Below are positions 19,860-28,316 of a stretch of 64,000 bases of DNA, piece by piece; the stretch's first letter is position 1, and each line of letters begins with the position of its first letter. Position numbers and translations under genes: made by a program. Under the pieces are notes generated by a model. It made no database searches and was not told the DNA's origin. It worked only from the letters and a program-made list of their open reading frames with translations. Source of the stretch: Xanthomarina spongicola (lineage in GTDB: Bacteria > Bacteroidota > Bacteroidia > Flavobacteriales > Flavobacteriaceae); assembly GCF_003148645.1 (NCBI RefSeq), contig NZ_QGGP01000002.1:169525-233524 (forward strand), in the 5' to 3' direction.

Positions 19860-20801
19860 TTAAAACATAGCCGACCAACCTAAAATAAAACCATTTGTAT
19901 TAGCACCTACATCTTTTAATGTAAGCGTAGTACCATAAGCCAGCTTTATAGAGTGTTTTTTAAATATTGGCATTCCTGCTGAAACACCACCTACAAAATT
20001 TCCACGTTCATCATTATTAGGTTGTCTGTTTACTATAGAATGTCCACCTAGGCCATATCCCAGGCCTAAAGAAGTCCAAATACGATGTTTAAAGGTTCTA
20101 ACAAGGTGTGTTTGCATCGCAAAAAGAGGCTCTTGCTTTTTTGTTGTATTATTATAAAAATCATTATTATTTGTATAGAAAAATACAGAGCCAGTAAGTT
20201 CATAAGACCATTTTCCCCATTTATGTACCATACCTACTTGAGGACGAAAAACAAAACAGTTATAACCTAAGTTCAGAAGCTTATCACTATAATATTGTCC
20301 TAATGGGAAAGTAATTGCTAAAGAAGCACCTACAGTAGTATAAGTAGGGTTTTCTTTTAGATATTCTTGCATTTCTTTAGGATTCATGGCTTTTGGTCCA
20401 ATAAAATTGATGGAGAACCTTAATCTAGGATCCGCAAACCCATTTCGTTTTACAGTTGTAGGCACACCATTTAATAAGCCTTCCCAACGAGCTGAGCTAT
20501 ATGGGATTAATGCATCAATTCTAGCTATTTTAGTTCCAATTTTAAATGGTCTAACATATTGTAAAGCTAAAGAATTTACTACTACAGTTGCATTCTCAGC
20601 TTGTAAAACAGGATCAAATTCTATATCGCCAAAAGTATGTGCATAACCAACACCAATAACATTGGTTCCTAAAGGCATAGAAGTCCATCGTCTTGGTTCG
20701 ATGTCTTGAGAAAAACTTTTAAATTGGATTAAAAATATTATAAGCGTGGCTTTTACTATAGAAATATTAGACATATTAGTTTTAAACTTAAGGTTTGACA
20801 T
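19860..20801 (-). CDS. Outer-membrane transporter-like barrel (MetA-pathway phenol family)
   Basis: A 313-residue protein; Met10 begins a better signal peptide (ends FKSFSQ), so 20774 is an alternative start. The mature part (EPRRWTSMPLGTNVIGVGYAHTFGDIEFDP) and repeated strands ending in aromatic residues, with terminal GFILGWSAMF, match the family named after the meta-pathway of phenol degradation. Those are outer-membrane barrels, probably channels for small hydrophobic molecules. It starts 14 bp after the next outer-membrane gene on this strand, so the two form an operon. Confidence 0.8.
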   Translation of the reverse strand: MSNLKFKTNMSNISIVKATLIIFLIQFKSFSQDIEPRRWTSMPLGTNVIGVGYAHTFGDIEFDPVLQAENATVVVNSLALQYVRPFKIGTKIARIDALIPYSSARWEGLLNGVPTTVKRNGFADPRLRFSINFIGPKAMNPKEMQEYLKENPTYTTVGASLAITFPLGQYYSDKLLNLGYNCFVFRPQVGMVHKWGKWSYELTGSVFFYTNNNDFYNNTTKKQEPLFAMQTHLVRTFKHRIWTSLGLGYGLGGHSIVNRQPNNDERGNFVGGVSAGMPIFKKHSIKLAYGTTLTLKDVGANTNGFILGWSAMF

Positions 20802-20815
20802 GCATCTTTTATTTA

Positions 20816-21910
20816 TTAAAGTAGAAACCTATAGTTGATTGATAACAATAATGACTTTCTATCTCCAATAACACCAGCCTCTGTTCTAAACATCCAATTT
20901 TTATTATATTGAAATTGTGCTCCAATAATACCATTCCATTCTGATTTGGCTTTTTTATCAAGACCATAACGAATTATTGACTCTCCATCTGCGCTTGCAA
21001 TTCGATCAACAATTGGAGTTAAAATTTCATTGGCTTTTTCAATTTTAATAGCATCAATTGGATTATTTGGGTTTAAAGAATTTAACCAATCATAATAATT
21101 AGATTCAATTTCAGCAGCTCTGTCAAAAACTTCTTGTGGAAAAATATCACCTATTTTAACTTCTCCAACAGTTTCTGATCCAAGTTTCATTTTCATAGCA
21201 CCTACCCAAACTCCAAAATTTCTATATGGTTTGTGCTTGTAAACAAAATTATGTCCTACTCTTAATCCAAAAGTAGATACTTTTACAGCATCTTCTAAAA
21301 GTTCTGGTTTATTCCAACTTAGATTAGTGTCTAACGCTATCCAAACTGGGCCAATTCCACCAGCTGCAGTAATACCAAAGCCTGCAGTTCTAACACTTTG
21401 TTCTACAATAGATTGTAATTCGATAGGATATGTTAAGTTTACTTCGGTAGTAGATTGACCATATCCTAAGATACCATAAACATTAAGGAAAGGAAAAACC
21501 CAGATATCTGGTCTAACCATAATTGAATGAGCAGAACTATAATTATCTCCAAATTCTATAAAATCTACAGGAGTTAGTGGAATGTCCACATTTTTAGTTT
21601 GCAAACCAAGTTGAAGGTTTTCAACTAATAGCCCTTGTTTTAAATACATATAATTAACCATAATTCCAGTTGGATATGGAATGTCAAAACCTTTTTTATA
21701 TGCTTGTTGTCCCCAAATAGGGAAAACGTTTGTATATTCTACTTGCTTTAAACTATCGGTATAAACTTCAAACTTTCCTTTTACTTTTGTTGTAGGATAT
21801 TGTGCATATGAATTTTGAGAAAAAAATAAAAACACAATTATTGAAGGAATAATTATCTTAACGAAAAAGTTTCTTTCTGACTTAGTACTAAATAAAAGTT
21901 TATTATTCAT
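20816..21910 (-). CDS. Outer-membrane beta-barrel protein, unknown substrate
   Basis: I start it at the ATG at 21910 (MNNKLLFSTKSERN); the longer frame upstream would need a TTG. The 364-residue protein has a signal peptide ending SQNSYAQ and a beta-strand-rich body (VRPDIWVFPFLNVYGILGYGQS, IGAQFQYNKNWMFRTEAGVIGDRKSLLLSINYRF) with a terminal aromatic strand. A helical insert of about 60 residues near 250-310 interrupts the barrel. It is co-transcribed with the phenol-family barrel, suggesting a shared transport or stress role. I cannot name the family with certainty. Confidence 0.7.
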   Translation of the reverse strand: MNNKLLFSTKSERNFFVKIIIPSIIVFLFFSQNSYAQYPTTKVKGKFEVYTDSLKQVEYTNVFPIWGQQAYKKGFDIPYPTGIMVNYMYLKQGLLVENLQLGLQTKNVDIPLTPVDFIEFGDNYSSAHSIMVRPDIWVFPFLNVYGILGYGQSTTEVNLTYPIELQSIVEQSVRTAGFGITAAGGIGPVWIALDTNLSWNKPELLEDAVKVSTFGLRVGHNFVYKHKPYRNFGVWVGAMKMKLGSETVGEVKIGDIFPQEVFDRAAEIESNYYDWLNSLNPNNPIDAIKIEKANEILTPIVDRIASADGESIIRYGLDKKAKSEWNGIIGAQFQYNKNWMFRTEAGVIGDRKSLLLSINYRFLL

Positions 21911-22045
21911 TTTTAAGTATTCCAAAATTAGTATTAAACAAATATATAAATTGAATTTATATCAGTTGCATATAATAAAAAGAAGTTAATAAAAAGCTAT
22001 TATAATTATCGCTATTAAATTTTAAATCAATACTGCAAAAAAAAC

Positions 22046-22078
22046 AAACCCTTGCAAATCAAATGTTTACAAGGGTTT
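22046..22078 (+). terminator. Hairpin next to the left att-like repeat
   Basis: AAACCCTTG and CAAGGGTTT form a 9-bp perfect stem with an A/T-rich interior. A similar but not identical hairpin stands next to the same repeat at 37877-37912. It may be a terminator or part of the recombination site. Confidence 0.55.
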
Positions 22079-22079
22079 T

Positions 22080-22093
22080 AGCGGAGAAAGAGG
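22080..22093. repeat. Left copy of 14-bp att-like direct repeat
   Basis: AGCGGAGAAAGAGG occurs here and at 37919-37932 in the same orientation, about 15.8 kb apart, bracketing the integrase-led island. Extended by the right copy (…GGATT), it reads like the reverse complement of the 3' end of a tRNA gene, a usual tyrosine-recombinase target. No complete tRNA is present here. Confidence 0.5.
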
Positions 22094-22221
22094 AACCCGA
22101 CAGCCCTTTTTCTATATATCACATACTTACCTAAAACCTCTGAAAACCCTTATAAATAAAGGGTTTTACTGTTTTTAGAATCAAAATTTAATTAAGCAAA
22201 TAATGTATAAATATAGTAATT

Positions 22222-22241
22222 GTGGGGATAATGTGGGGATA
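22222..22241. repeat. Left copy of 20-bp GTGGGGATA double repeat
   Basis: GTGGGGATAATGTGGGGATA; the right copy at 37845-37864 differs at one base (A to T). Each copy is itself two 9-bp GTGGGGATA/T units 11 bp apart. These are candidate integrase arm-binding sites or the crossover core, 44 bp before the integrase start. Confidence 0.5.
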
Positions 22242-22285
22242 ATTTTGTATCTTTATATTGCTCACTTTTAAGATATTATCACATT

Positions 22286-23587
22286 ATGGCTACTATTAAT
22301 TACCTTGTAAAAGGTACAAAAGGATATTCTAATGTCCTGTTACGTTTTAAAAACGGAAGAAAATTTGACTACACAGCTTCAACAGATTTAAAGGTCCTGC
22401 CAAATCATTGGAGTCAAGCAAAGCAGAAAGTTAAAAATACTAATGATGCAGCTTACAAAGATGAAGTAAACCAACATTTATTTGAACTCGAAAACTTTAT
22501 AATTACTGAATTTAATTCAGATAATTCTAAAGGCGTTTATATTGATAGAGATTGGCTTAAAAGTAAAATAGCTAATCATTTTAATAGACCTGTAAATGAT
22601 GATGCAATCGACCAAGTATTTTTTCTTCCATTTGTAGAGCGGTTTATTGAGTTAGCTCCTTCAAGAATTATTAAGGGTAAAAATAAGCCTGTAAGTTCTG
22701 GCACAATTACAAAGTACACAACAACCAAGAATAAAATAATTGAGTATGAAAAGAAGTTTAAAACAAAGCTAAAATTCACAGATTTAAACTTAACCTTTTA
22801 TGATAGGTTTGTAAACTACTTAACCCAAGAGCAAAAAATTAATTTAGGTACAGTAGGTAATTATATTGGCACTATCAAAACAATGGCCAGAGATGCAAAA
22901 CTTCAAGGCTTACCAGTTCACGAACATATTAATCATCCTAAATTCTTTGCGCCTAAAGTAAAAGCCGATAGCATCTATTTAAAAGATTCTGAAATCAATA
23001 AAATATACAATCACGATTACAAAGGTGTTGAGCGTTTAGAAAATGCAAGAGACTTGTTTATAATTGGTTTAAGAACCGGATTAAGAATATCAGATTTTTT
23101 AAGACTAAAAGCAACCAATATAAAAGAAGGTTTTATTGAAATCGAAACTCAAAAGACAGGGCAAAACGTTGTTATACCTATGCATCCACAAGTAAAAGAA
23201 ATACTTGAAAAACATAATGGCTTCCCAAGAAAAATATCAGACCAAAAATTCAATTTACATATAAAAGATGTTTGTGAAGAAGCTGGGTTTAAACAAGAAA
23301 TTGAAGGTGCTATGATTAACCCAAAAACTAAAAGAAAAGAGAAAGGTATTTATCCTATGCATAAACTTGTTACGTCCCATATTTGTCGAAGAAGTTTTGC
23401 TTCTAACTTATACGGTAAATTGCCTAATATGGTTATTATGGCTATTACAGGGCATCAAACAGAAGCACAATTTTTAAAGTATATTAAAATAACACCTAAA
23501 GAGAATGCAAAAACGCTTCAAGAATTTTGGTTAAAGCAGAATAAAGAGAATAATATTGAAAAAGTTAATATGAAAGTAGCAAAGTAG
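22286..23587 (+). CDS. Tyrosine recombinase (site-specific integrase)
   Basis: A 433-residue integrase. N-terminal arm-binding domain (1-100), SAM-like core-binding domain (about 110-220) and catalytic domain with the full set of residues: Arg267 (TGLRISD), Lys290 (QKTG), His365-x-x-Arg368 (SHICRRS), His390 (ITGHQT) and the nucleophile Tyr399 (FLKYIKIT). It should be active. It reads into the island and lies just inside the candidate attachment repeats, the usual place for an integrase. It probably excises and inserts the island. Confidence 0.95.
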   Translation: MATINYLVKGTKGYSNVLLRFKNGRKFDYTASTDLKVLPNHWSQAKQKVKNTNDAAYKDEVNQHLFELENFIITEFNSDNSKGVYIDRDWLKSKIANHFNRPVNDDAIDQVFFLPFVERFIELAPSRIIKGKNKPVSSGTITKYTTTKNKIIEYEKKFKTKLKFTDLNLTFYDRFVNYLTQEQKINLGTVGNYIGTIKTMARDAKLQGLPVHEHINHPKFFAPKVKADSIYLKDSEINKIYNHDYKGVERLENARDLFIIGLRTGLRISDFLRLKATNIKEGFIEIETQKTGQNVVIPMHPQVKEILEKHNGFPRKISDQKFNLHIKDVCEEAGFKQEIEGAMINPKTKRKEKGIYPMHKLVTSHICRRSFASNLYGKLPNMVIMAITGHQTEAQFLKYIKITPKENAKTLQEFWLKQNKENNIEKVNMKVAK

Positions 23588-23626
23588 GATAAGGTTTAAT
23601 AAATTTAATATTTTTATTTAAATCCT

Positions 23627-25003
23627 ATGAGTGAAAATTATTATGGTTTTGAAAAGTTTTTAAGTCTTTTAGACGATAACAACATCCTTAAAAATGCTAC
23701 TGCAATGGGTGTAATGGTTCATTTGCAAAAATGTATAGAAGAAATAAAATCTAACGTTCTAACAGACCTCATATCTCTTGATGAAAATAAAAAGGACCAT
23801 TATTTAGATTTAAAAATTAACGAAATTAAAAGACAAGATTATCTAAAGAATTATGGAAAAGATAAAATTGAACGATGGTTAAAAGAGTTTAATGTCAATT
23901 TAGAGGACATATTAAAAAACAATGTAGAATCGGAACATTTTTACAAAATGGTAGATAGTTACTTTGAACAAAATTTTGATCCTGGAACTACTGAATACAA
24001 TACTTCAAGTGCAGCTCAAAATGATTTTTTACTTTATTTTTTAAATTTTTATGCTAACGAATTAATTGCATTTTTAGAATCTAAAAAAAGTACATTTAAA
24101 GAGTCAAATAAACAAAAGATAAAATTGAAATCAGAGGAATTAGCGATATTGATTACAAAGAATTTTGATGAATTAAAGGCATTAAAGCAAAATATGTATC
24201 AAGAAATTGATTCAACTTTTGGAAGTGATCCTTGGGCAGACCATACAGAAGTTGAAATAAAGTATGAGTTTGATATTGAATTGGCAACAAGCGAAATAAA
24301 ACGTCTTATTTTTGAACTATATAATCAATCAAAAGTTGATAACTACTTTTATTTTGATTGTCCTTCTGAAGTTTATAAGAAACATTTTGAAGCAAGAAAA
24401 GACCTTTATATAATTGATGTCCCAGATGCATATGAAGTTGACTTTTTGATTTCTGAAATTGAATATTTTTCAAAGCCTTATGACAATAGAGTAATTATCG
24501 GTGATTCAGCTCATAATTACAATGAATACGTTGATTATAATGATAGATACAGAATTACACTTAAGAGAAAATTAGAGTTTTTAGCTGTTAAATTAAGACA
24601 ATACGGTTATATAATTAAAACTAAAGAAGGCGCATCTTTAATAGATGAAAGTAATGGTGATTATAAAGGATGGGGTACAGAAATTATTTTAGAAAAAACA
24701 AAAACTTCCAACTTTACCAATCCTAAAGCACAAGACATAAAAGAAGCAGAACCGAAAACCGAGAAGCAATTAACAGCAAATCAAATAGTTTTACTCCTGC
24801 AAGAAATTGGGTTTTTTACACATCCTAAAATCGAAAAGACATCAAAAGTCAAACAATCAGAACTTATTAGTAAAATTTGTGGTTTAAATTCTAAAAACAT
24901 CAAAATTAAAATTCAAAATCTTGATAAAACTTTAAAAGAATTAGGAGAAAACCACCAAAAAGACATCGATAAAATCGATGATATTTTGAACAACTTGGAG
25001 TAG
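23627..25003 (+). CDS. Island protein of unknown function (RteC-like in character)
   Basis: A 458-residue mostly helical, acidic protein placed 39 bp behind the integrase. The N-terminal half is coiled-coil-like (ITKNFDELKALKQNMYQEIDS). A middle segment (YYFYFDCPSEVYKKHFEARKDLY, SEIEYFSK) and a C-terminal region (LTANQIVLLLQEIGFFTHPKIE ... KQSELISKICGLNSKNIKIKIQNLD) resemble accessory proteins carried by Bacteroidota integrative elements, some of which are RteC relatives. No catalytic motif is visible. The position suggests a role in control of excision or replication; this is inference. Confidence 0.6.
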   Translation: MSENYYGFEKFLSLLDDNNILKNATAMGVMVHLQKCIEEIKSNVLTDLISLDENKKDHYLDLKINEIKRQDYLKNYGKDKIERWLKEFNVNLEDILKNNVESEHFYKMVDSYFEQNFDPGTTEYNTSSAAQNDFLLYFLNFYANELIAFLESKKSTFKESNKQKIKLKSEELAILITKNFDELKALKQNMYQEIDSTFGSDPWADHTEVEIKYEFDIELATSEIKRLIFELYNQSKVDNYFYFDCPSEVYKKHFEARKDLYIIDVPDAYEVDFLISEIEYFSKPYDNRVIIGDSAHNYNEYVDYNDRYRITLKRKLEFLAVKLRQYGYIIKTKEGASLIDESNGDYKGWGTEIILEKTKTSNFTNPKAQDIKEAEPKTEKQLTANQIVLLLQEIGFFTHPKIEKTSKVKQSELISKICGLNSKNIKIKIQNLDKTLKELGENHQKDIDKIDDILNNLE

Positions 25004-25035
25004 CCTTGGAGTACCTTTTGGAGTTACTCCAATGA
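24994..25035. promoter_or_regulatory. Three TTGGAGT iterons plus an inverted copy
   Basis: TTGGAGTA at 24995 and 25006 and TTGGAGTT at 25018 lie 11 and 12 bp apart, followed by an inverted TACTCCAA. This one-helical-turn spacing, overlapping the stop codon of the preceding gene and about 60 bp before two small HTH genes, suggests a cooperative operator. Confidence 0.5.
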
Positions 25036-25092
25036 TAAGAAACCGTTAAGTACAGGATACTTTTACATCGTCGAACATAAAAACGTATCACG

Positions 25093-25395
25093 ATGGAACA
25101 AAGTAAAATCACCCAAGTTTTCGGTATCACACCTTCCGAATTAAAAGAAGACATCATCAATGATGTAAGAGCAGAATTAAATGTAATTGCTCAAAATTTC
25201 CAACCTATTAAACCTGCTGAATATCTCACACGTCAGGAGGTTGCAACAATCCTAAAAGTTTCTTTAGTTACCCTTACAGATTGGAATAAAAAAGGAGTTA
25301 TAAAACCGTACCGATTAGGAAATTTAATCAGATATAAAAGAGAGGAAATAGACCAGGCATTAATTGCAATTTTTAATTCTAAAAATAAGCAATAA
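25093..25395 (+). CDS. Excisionase-like helix-turn-helix protein
   Basis: A 100-residue protein. The N-terminal part is helical (KEDIINDVRAELNVIAQNF). Residues about 45-90 are a MerR/excisionase-type winged HTH (YLTRQEVATILKVSLVTLTDWNKKGVIKPYRLGNLIRYKREEI). Such proteins act as recombination directionality factors or small regulators in Bacteroidota islands. Its stop overlaps the next start by one base. It is a likely controller of the integrase or of the TTGGAGT iterons upstream. Confidence 0.85.
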   Translation: MEQSKITQVFGITPSELKEDIINDVRAELNVIAQNFQPIKPAEYLTRQEVATILKVSLVTLTDWNKKGVIKPYRLGNLIRYKREEIDQALIAIFNSKNKQ

Positions 25396-25679
25396 TGGAA
25401 CCATTTAAAGATACTACGATTAACGAATGGAAGAAGTTATTAGAACGTTTTGAAACGCTTTTAAATACGCTTGAAAAGCGCATTCCACAAGACCCAGACC
25501 TTATATTACTCGACAATGCTGATTTATTGCAACTATTTAAAATAAGTCATAAAACCGCGCAAAATTGGAGAGATAATAAAGTGATAGCCTATTCGCAAAT
25601 TAACAATAAAATCTATTATCGATTAAGCGATGTCAACAAGCTTTTAGACAATAATTACAAGCCCACTACCACAAAATAA
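25395..25679 (+). CDS. Second small helix-turn-helix protein
   Basis: A 94-residue protein beginning one base inside the previous stop codon, hence translationally coupled. Residues about 38-85 (LLDNADLLQLFKISHKTAQNWRDNKVIAYSQINNKIYYRLSDVNKLL) have the same excisionase-type HTH plan as its neighbour. The N-terminus (WKKLLERFETLLNTLEKRI) is a probable dimer helix. Tandem pairs of this kind are common at the start of Bacteroidota island replication/mobilisation operons. DNA-binding role only; targets unknown. Confidence 0.8.
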   Translation: MEPFKDTTINEWKKLLERFETLLNTLEKRIPQDPDLILLDNADLLQLFKISHKTAQNWRDNKVIAYSQINNKIYYRLSDVNKLLDNNYKPTTTK

Positions 25680-25705
25680 TCCACTTACTTTTAAAACACA
25701 ACAAG

Positions 25706-27991
25706 ATGCCACAAGTTTCAATTTTCAAAGACTTTGCTAATAAGGTTGAAGATGCTCCTTTACAGCAAATAATCACAGATATAAAAGAAGGTAAATATAA
25801 AAACCACATAGTTTCAATTCGTAAACTAAAAAAGAACGGAAATAATAACGAAGCCAACGAACTAAAAAAACACCTTTTAGGGTTTACCACATCAGGAATT
25901 TTTAATAATGAAAGAACAGCAGATACTATTTCAGAATATAGCGGTTTTGTTATCCTTGACATTGATAAACTTTCAGAATCAGAATTAAACCGAATTACAC
26001 CAATCATTCATTTAGCAGTTTACACGTATGCAGCTTTTATAAGCCCAAGCGGAAATGGAATAAAAATTATAGTTCCTGTAAGCACATCAAAAGAACAACA
26101 TAAAGAGGCTTATAATCAGGTAGTAAGGTATTATGAACAAGCATTAAATATTGATATCGATACCTCTGGAAGTGATATATCAAGATTATGTTTTATGTCC
26201 TATGATCCTGAATGTTATTTCAATAGCGATGCAGAAACCTATAAAGTGATTATTGAAGAAAAACCTTTAAAAATAGTTTCCTCAAACCCTCATATCCCTA
26301 TAAATTCTGATGGTTCTGAAATTGAAAAATACATTTTAGAAATTGAAGCTAAAGGAATTGACTTAACCTCAGGTTATGTAAATTGGAGAAATATAGGGTT
26401 TGCGATTGCTGATGAATATGGCGAAAACGGTAGAGAGTATTTTCACAGAATAAGTAAACAACATACAGAGTATGATGCTAAAGAATGTGACAAACAGTTT
26501 ACGAACTGCCTAAAAGCTAATGGTTCAGGAGTAACAATGTCAACATTTTATTATTTCGCAAATCAAGCAGGTGTAAACCTAAAGAATAGTGAAATATTAA
26601 ATAATGATAATAACACCAAACAGAATAAAAAAGAAACCGAAAAGCTCCCAACATTTCCAGCAGCTATATATGAGAATCTTCCTGAATTTCTAAAACAAGC
26701 AGTGTATTACGGTTCAACCAATCAAGAAAAAGATATGCTATTATTAGGTGCATTAACCTGTATTAGTAGTTGCTTGCATAAAGTTTATGGTATATATGAT
26801 AATGACAAGGTGTATTCTAATTTATTCTTATTTGTAACAGCACCTGCATCTGCAGGTAAAGGAAAATTAAAATGGTGTAAAAGCATTATTTATCCTGTAC
26901 ATATGGCATTACGTGAAGAAGCTAAAATTTTAAAAAGTAATTATGAAAGCGATTTAGCAGTTTATAATAAGAATAAGAACAAAGACGAGAATTTAGAAAA
27001 ACCTCAAAAGCCACCAGAAAAAATGCTTTTTATTCCTGCAAATAATAGCACAACAGGAGTGTTTCAATTATTAGCAGATAGCAAAGCAAGAGGTATCATT
27101 TTTGAAACCGAAGGAGATACTTTATCACAAGCATTTAAAACTGATTATGGTAATTATAGCGATGGATTCCGTAAAGCCTTTCATCACGAAACAATAAGCT
27201 ATTATAGAAGAACAGATAGAGAATATGTAGATATGGAAAACCCCTGTTTATCTACAGTATTATCCGGCACGCCAAAACAAGTTTTGGCGTTAACTCCTAA
27301 TGCAGAGAATGGTCTTTTTAGCAGATTTATATTCTATTACCTAAATATATCGCCTAAATGGAAAAATGTATTTGAAGATAAATCAGATAATGGAGTAGGC
27401 GAATATTACAAACAATTAGGACAGCAATTTTTCGACATTTATGCAGTATTAAAAAGTAATGATGAAATAAAAATAGAGTTAACAACAGAACAGCAGGAGC
27501 AGTTTCATACTTATTTCTCAAATGTTCAAAATCTGTATTTAAGCGTACAATCAGAAGAATATATTGCAACCGTTAGGCGTATGGGCTTAATAGCATTTCG
27601 CTTTATGATGATTTTTACAGCTTTAAGAATCACTGAAGATGGCGACCTATCAAACCCAAGAGTTTGTATTGATGAAGATTTTAATAATGCATTGGCAATG
27701 GTAACGGTTTTAATAAAGCACAGTAGTAAAGTGTTTTCAAGTTTACCGAAAGACGATTCCCCAATTACTTATAAGAACAGAAAAGAGCAATTTCTTAATA
27801 ATTTGCCTTATAAGTTTACCACACGCGAATATGTTATTGTTGGTAAAGATTTAAATATACCTCCAAAAACTGCCGAAGCTTATATTACAGAATTTATAAA
27901 ATCCAATCTCATTACAAGAGCATTTCAAGGGCAGTATGTAAATAACACGAATAAGGAAAGTGAGGGTTTTAAGGAAAGTAAGGCAAGTTAA
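25706..27991 (+). CDS. DUF3987 protein with BT4734-like and primase C-terminal-type domains
   Basis: A 761-residue replication-type protein. About 45-175 is a BT4734/BF3469-like domain (YSGFVILDIDKLSESELNRI, ISPSGNGIKIIVPV, DISRLCFMSYDP), related in layout to archaeo-eukaryotic primases. About 205-290 is a PriCT-2/VirE-like helical domain (SGYVNWRNIGFAIADEYGENGREYFHRIS). About 310-720 is DUF3987, with a P-loop-like APASAGKGKLKW near 378-390. Together these form a primase-helicase of mobile elements. It probably primes replication of the excised island. The C-terminus (YVNNTNKESEGFKESKAS) has a short charged tail. Confidence 0.85.
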   Translation: MPQVSIFKDFANKVEDAPLQQIITDIKEGKYKNHIVSIRKLKKNGNNNEANELKKHLLGFTTSGIFNNERTADTISEYSGFVILDIDKLSESELNRITPIIHLAVYTYAAFISPSGNGIKIIVPVSTSKEQHKEAYNQVVRYYEQALNIDIDTSGSDISRLCFMSYDPECYFNSDAETYKVIIEEKPLKIVSSNPHIPINSDGSEIEKYILEIEAKGIDLTSGYVNWRNIGFAIADEYGENGREYFHRISKQHTEYDAKECDKQFTNCLKANGSGVTMSTFYYFANQAGVNLKNSEILNNDNNTKQNKKETEKLPTFPAAIYENLPEFLKQAVYYGSTNQEKDMLLLGALTCISSCLHKVYGIYDNDKVYSNLFLFVTAPASAGKGKLKWCKSIIYPVHMALREEAKILKSNYESDLAVYNKNKNKDENLEKPQKPPEKMLFIPANNSTTGVFQLLADSKARGIIFETEGDTLSQAFKTDYGNYSDGFRKAFHHETISYYRRTDREYVDMENPCLSTVLSGTPKQVLALTPNAENGLFSRFIFYYLNISPKWKNVFEDKSDNGVGEYYKQLGQQFFDIYAVLKSNDEIKIELTTEQQEQFHTYFSNVQNLYLSVQSEEYIATVRRMGLIAFRFMMIFTALRITEDGDLSNPRVCIDEDFNNALAMVTVLIKHSSKVFSSLPKDDSPITYKNRKEQFLNNLPYKFTTREYVIVGKDLNIPPKTAEAYITEFIKSNLITRAFQGQYVNNTNKESEGFKESKAS

Positions 27992-28115
27992 CCCTTATTT
28001 TTATTAAACCCTATTAGTCTTGATTTTCTAATTTTATTATTATTTTAAAAACATAACGTATTACTGTGTATTAATACAAAGTAAATACTATATTTAACCT
28101 TCAAAAATATTCCCT

Positions 28116-28304
28116 ATGAACCGTATTAAAGAAGTCCTTGAAGCAAAAGGTATTAAGCAGATATGGTTAGCTGAAAAGTTAGGCAAAAGTTTTAATACTG
28201 TAAATGGTTATGTGCAAAATCGCACACAACCAAGCATAGAAGTGCTATATAAAATAGCAGAAATTTTAAATGTGAACCCAAAAGAATTATTAGACACTAA
28301 ATAA
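28116..28304 (+). CDS. Small Cro/C1-type (XRE) regulator
   Basis: A 62-residue protein consisting of one helix-turn-helix (IKQIWLAEKLGKSFNTVNGYVQNRTQPSIEVLYKIAEILNV). It ends 12 bp before the methyltransferase-specificity fusion. Controller (C) proteins of this size often time expression of restriction systems, delaying the nuclease after entry into a new host. That role is inferred from position and size only. Confidence 0.85.
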   Translation: MNRIKEVLEAKGIKQIWLAEKLGKSFNTVNGYVQNRTQPSIEVLYKIAEILNVNPKELLDTK

Positions 28305-28316
28305 ACAAAATATTAG

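Larger units (their letters stand above)
21911..22285. other. Boundary region between core genes and the island
   Basis: No gene. It contains a terminator-like hairpin (22046-22078), the 14-bp att-like repeat (22080-22093) and the GTGGGGATA double repeat (22222-22241) before the integrase. Left of it, genes read leftwards; right of it, genes read rightwards. Confidence 0.7.
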
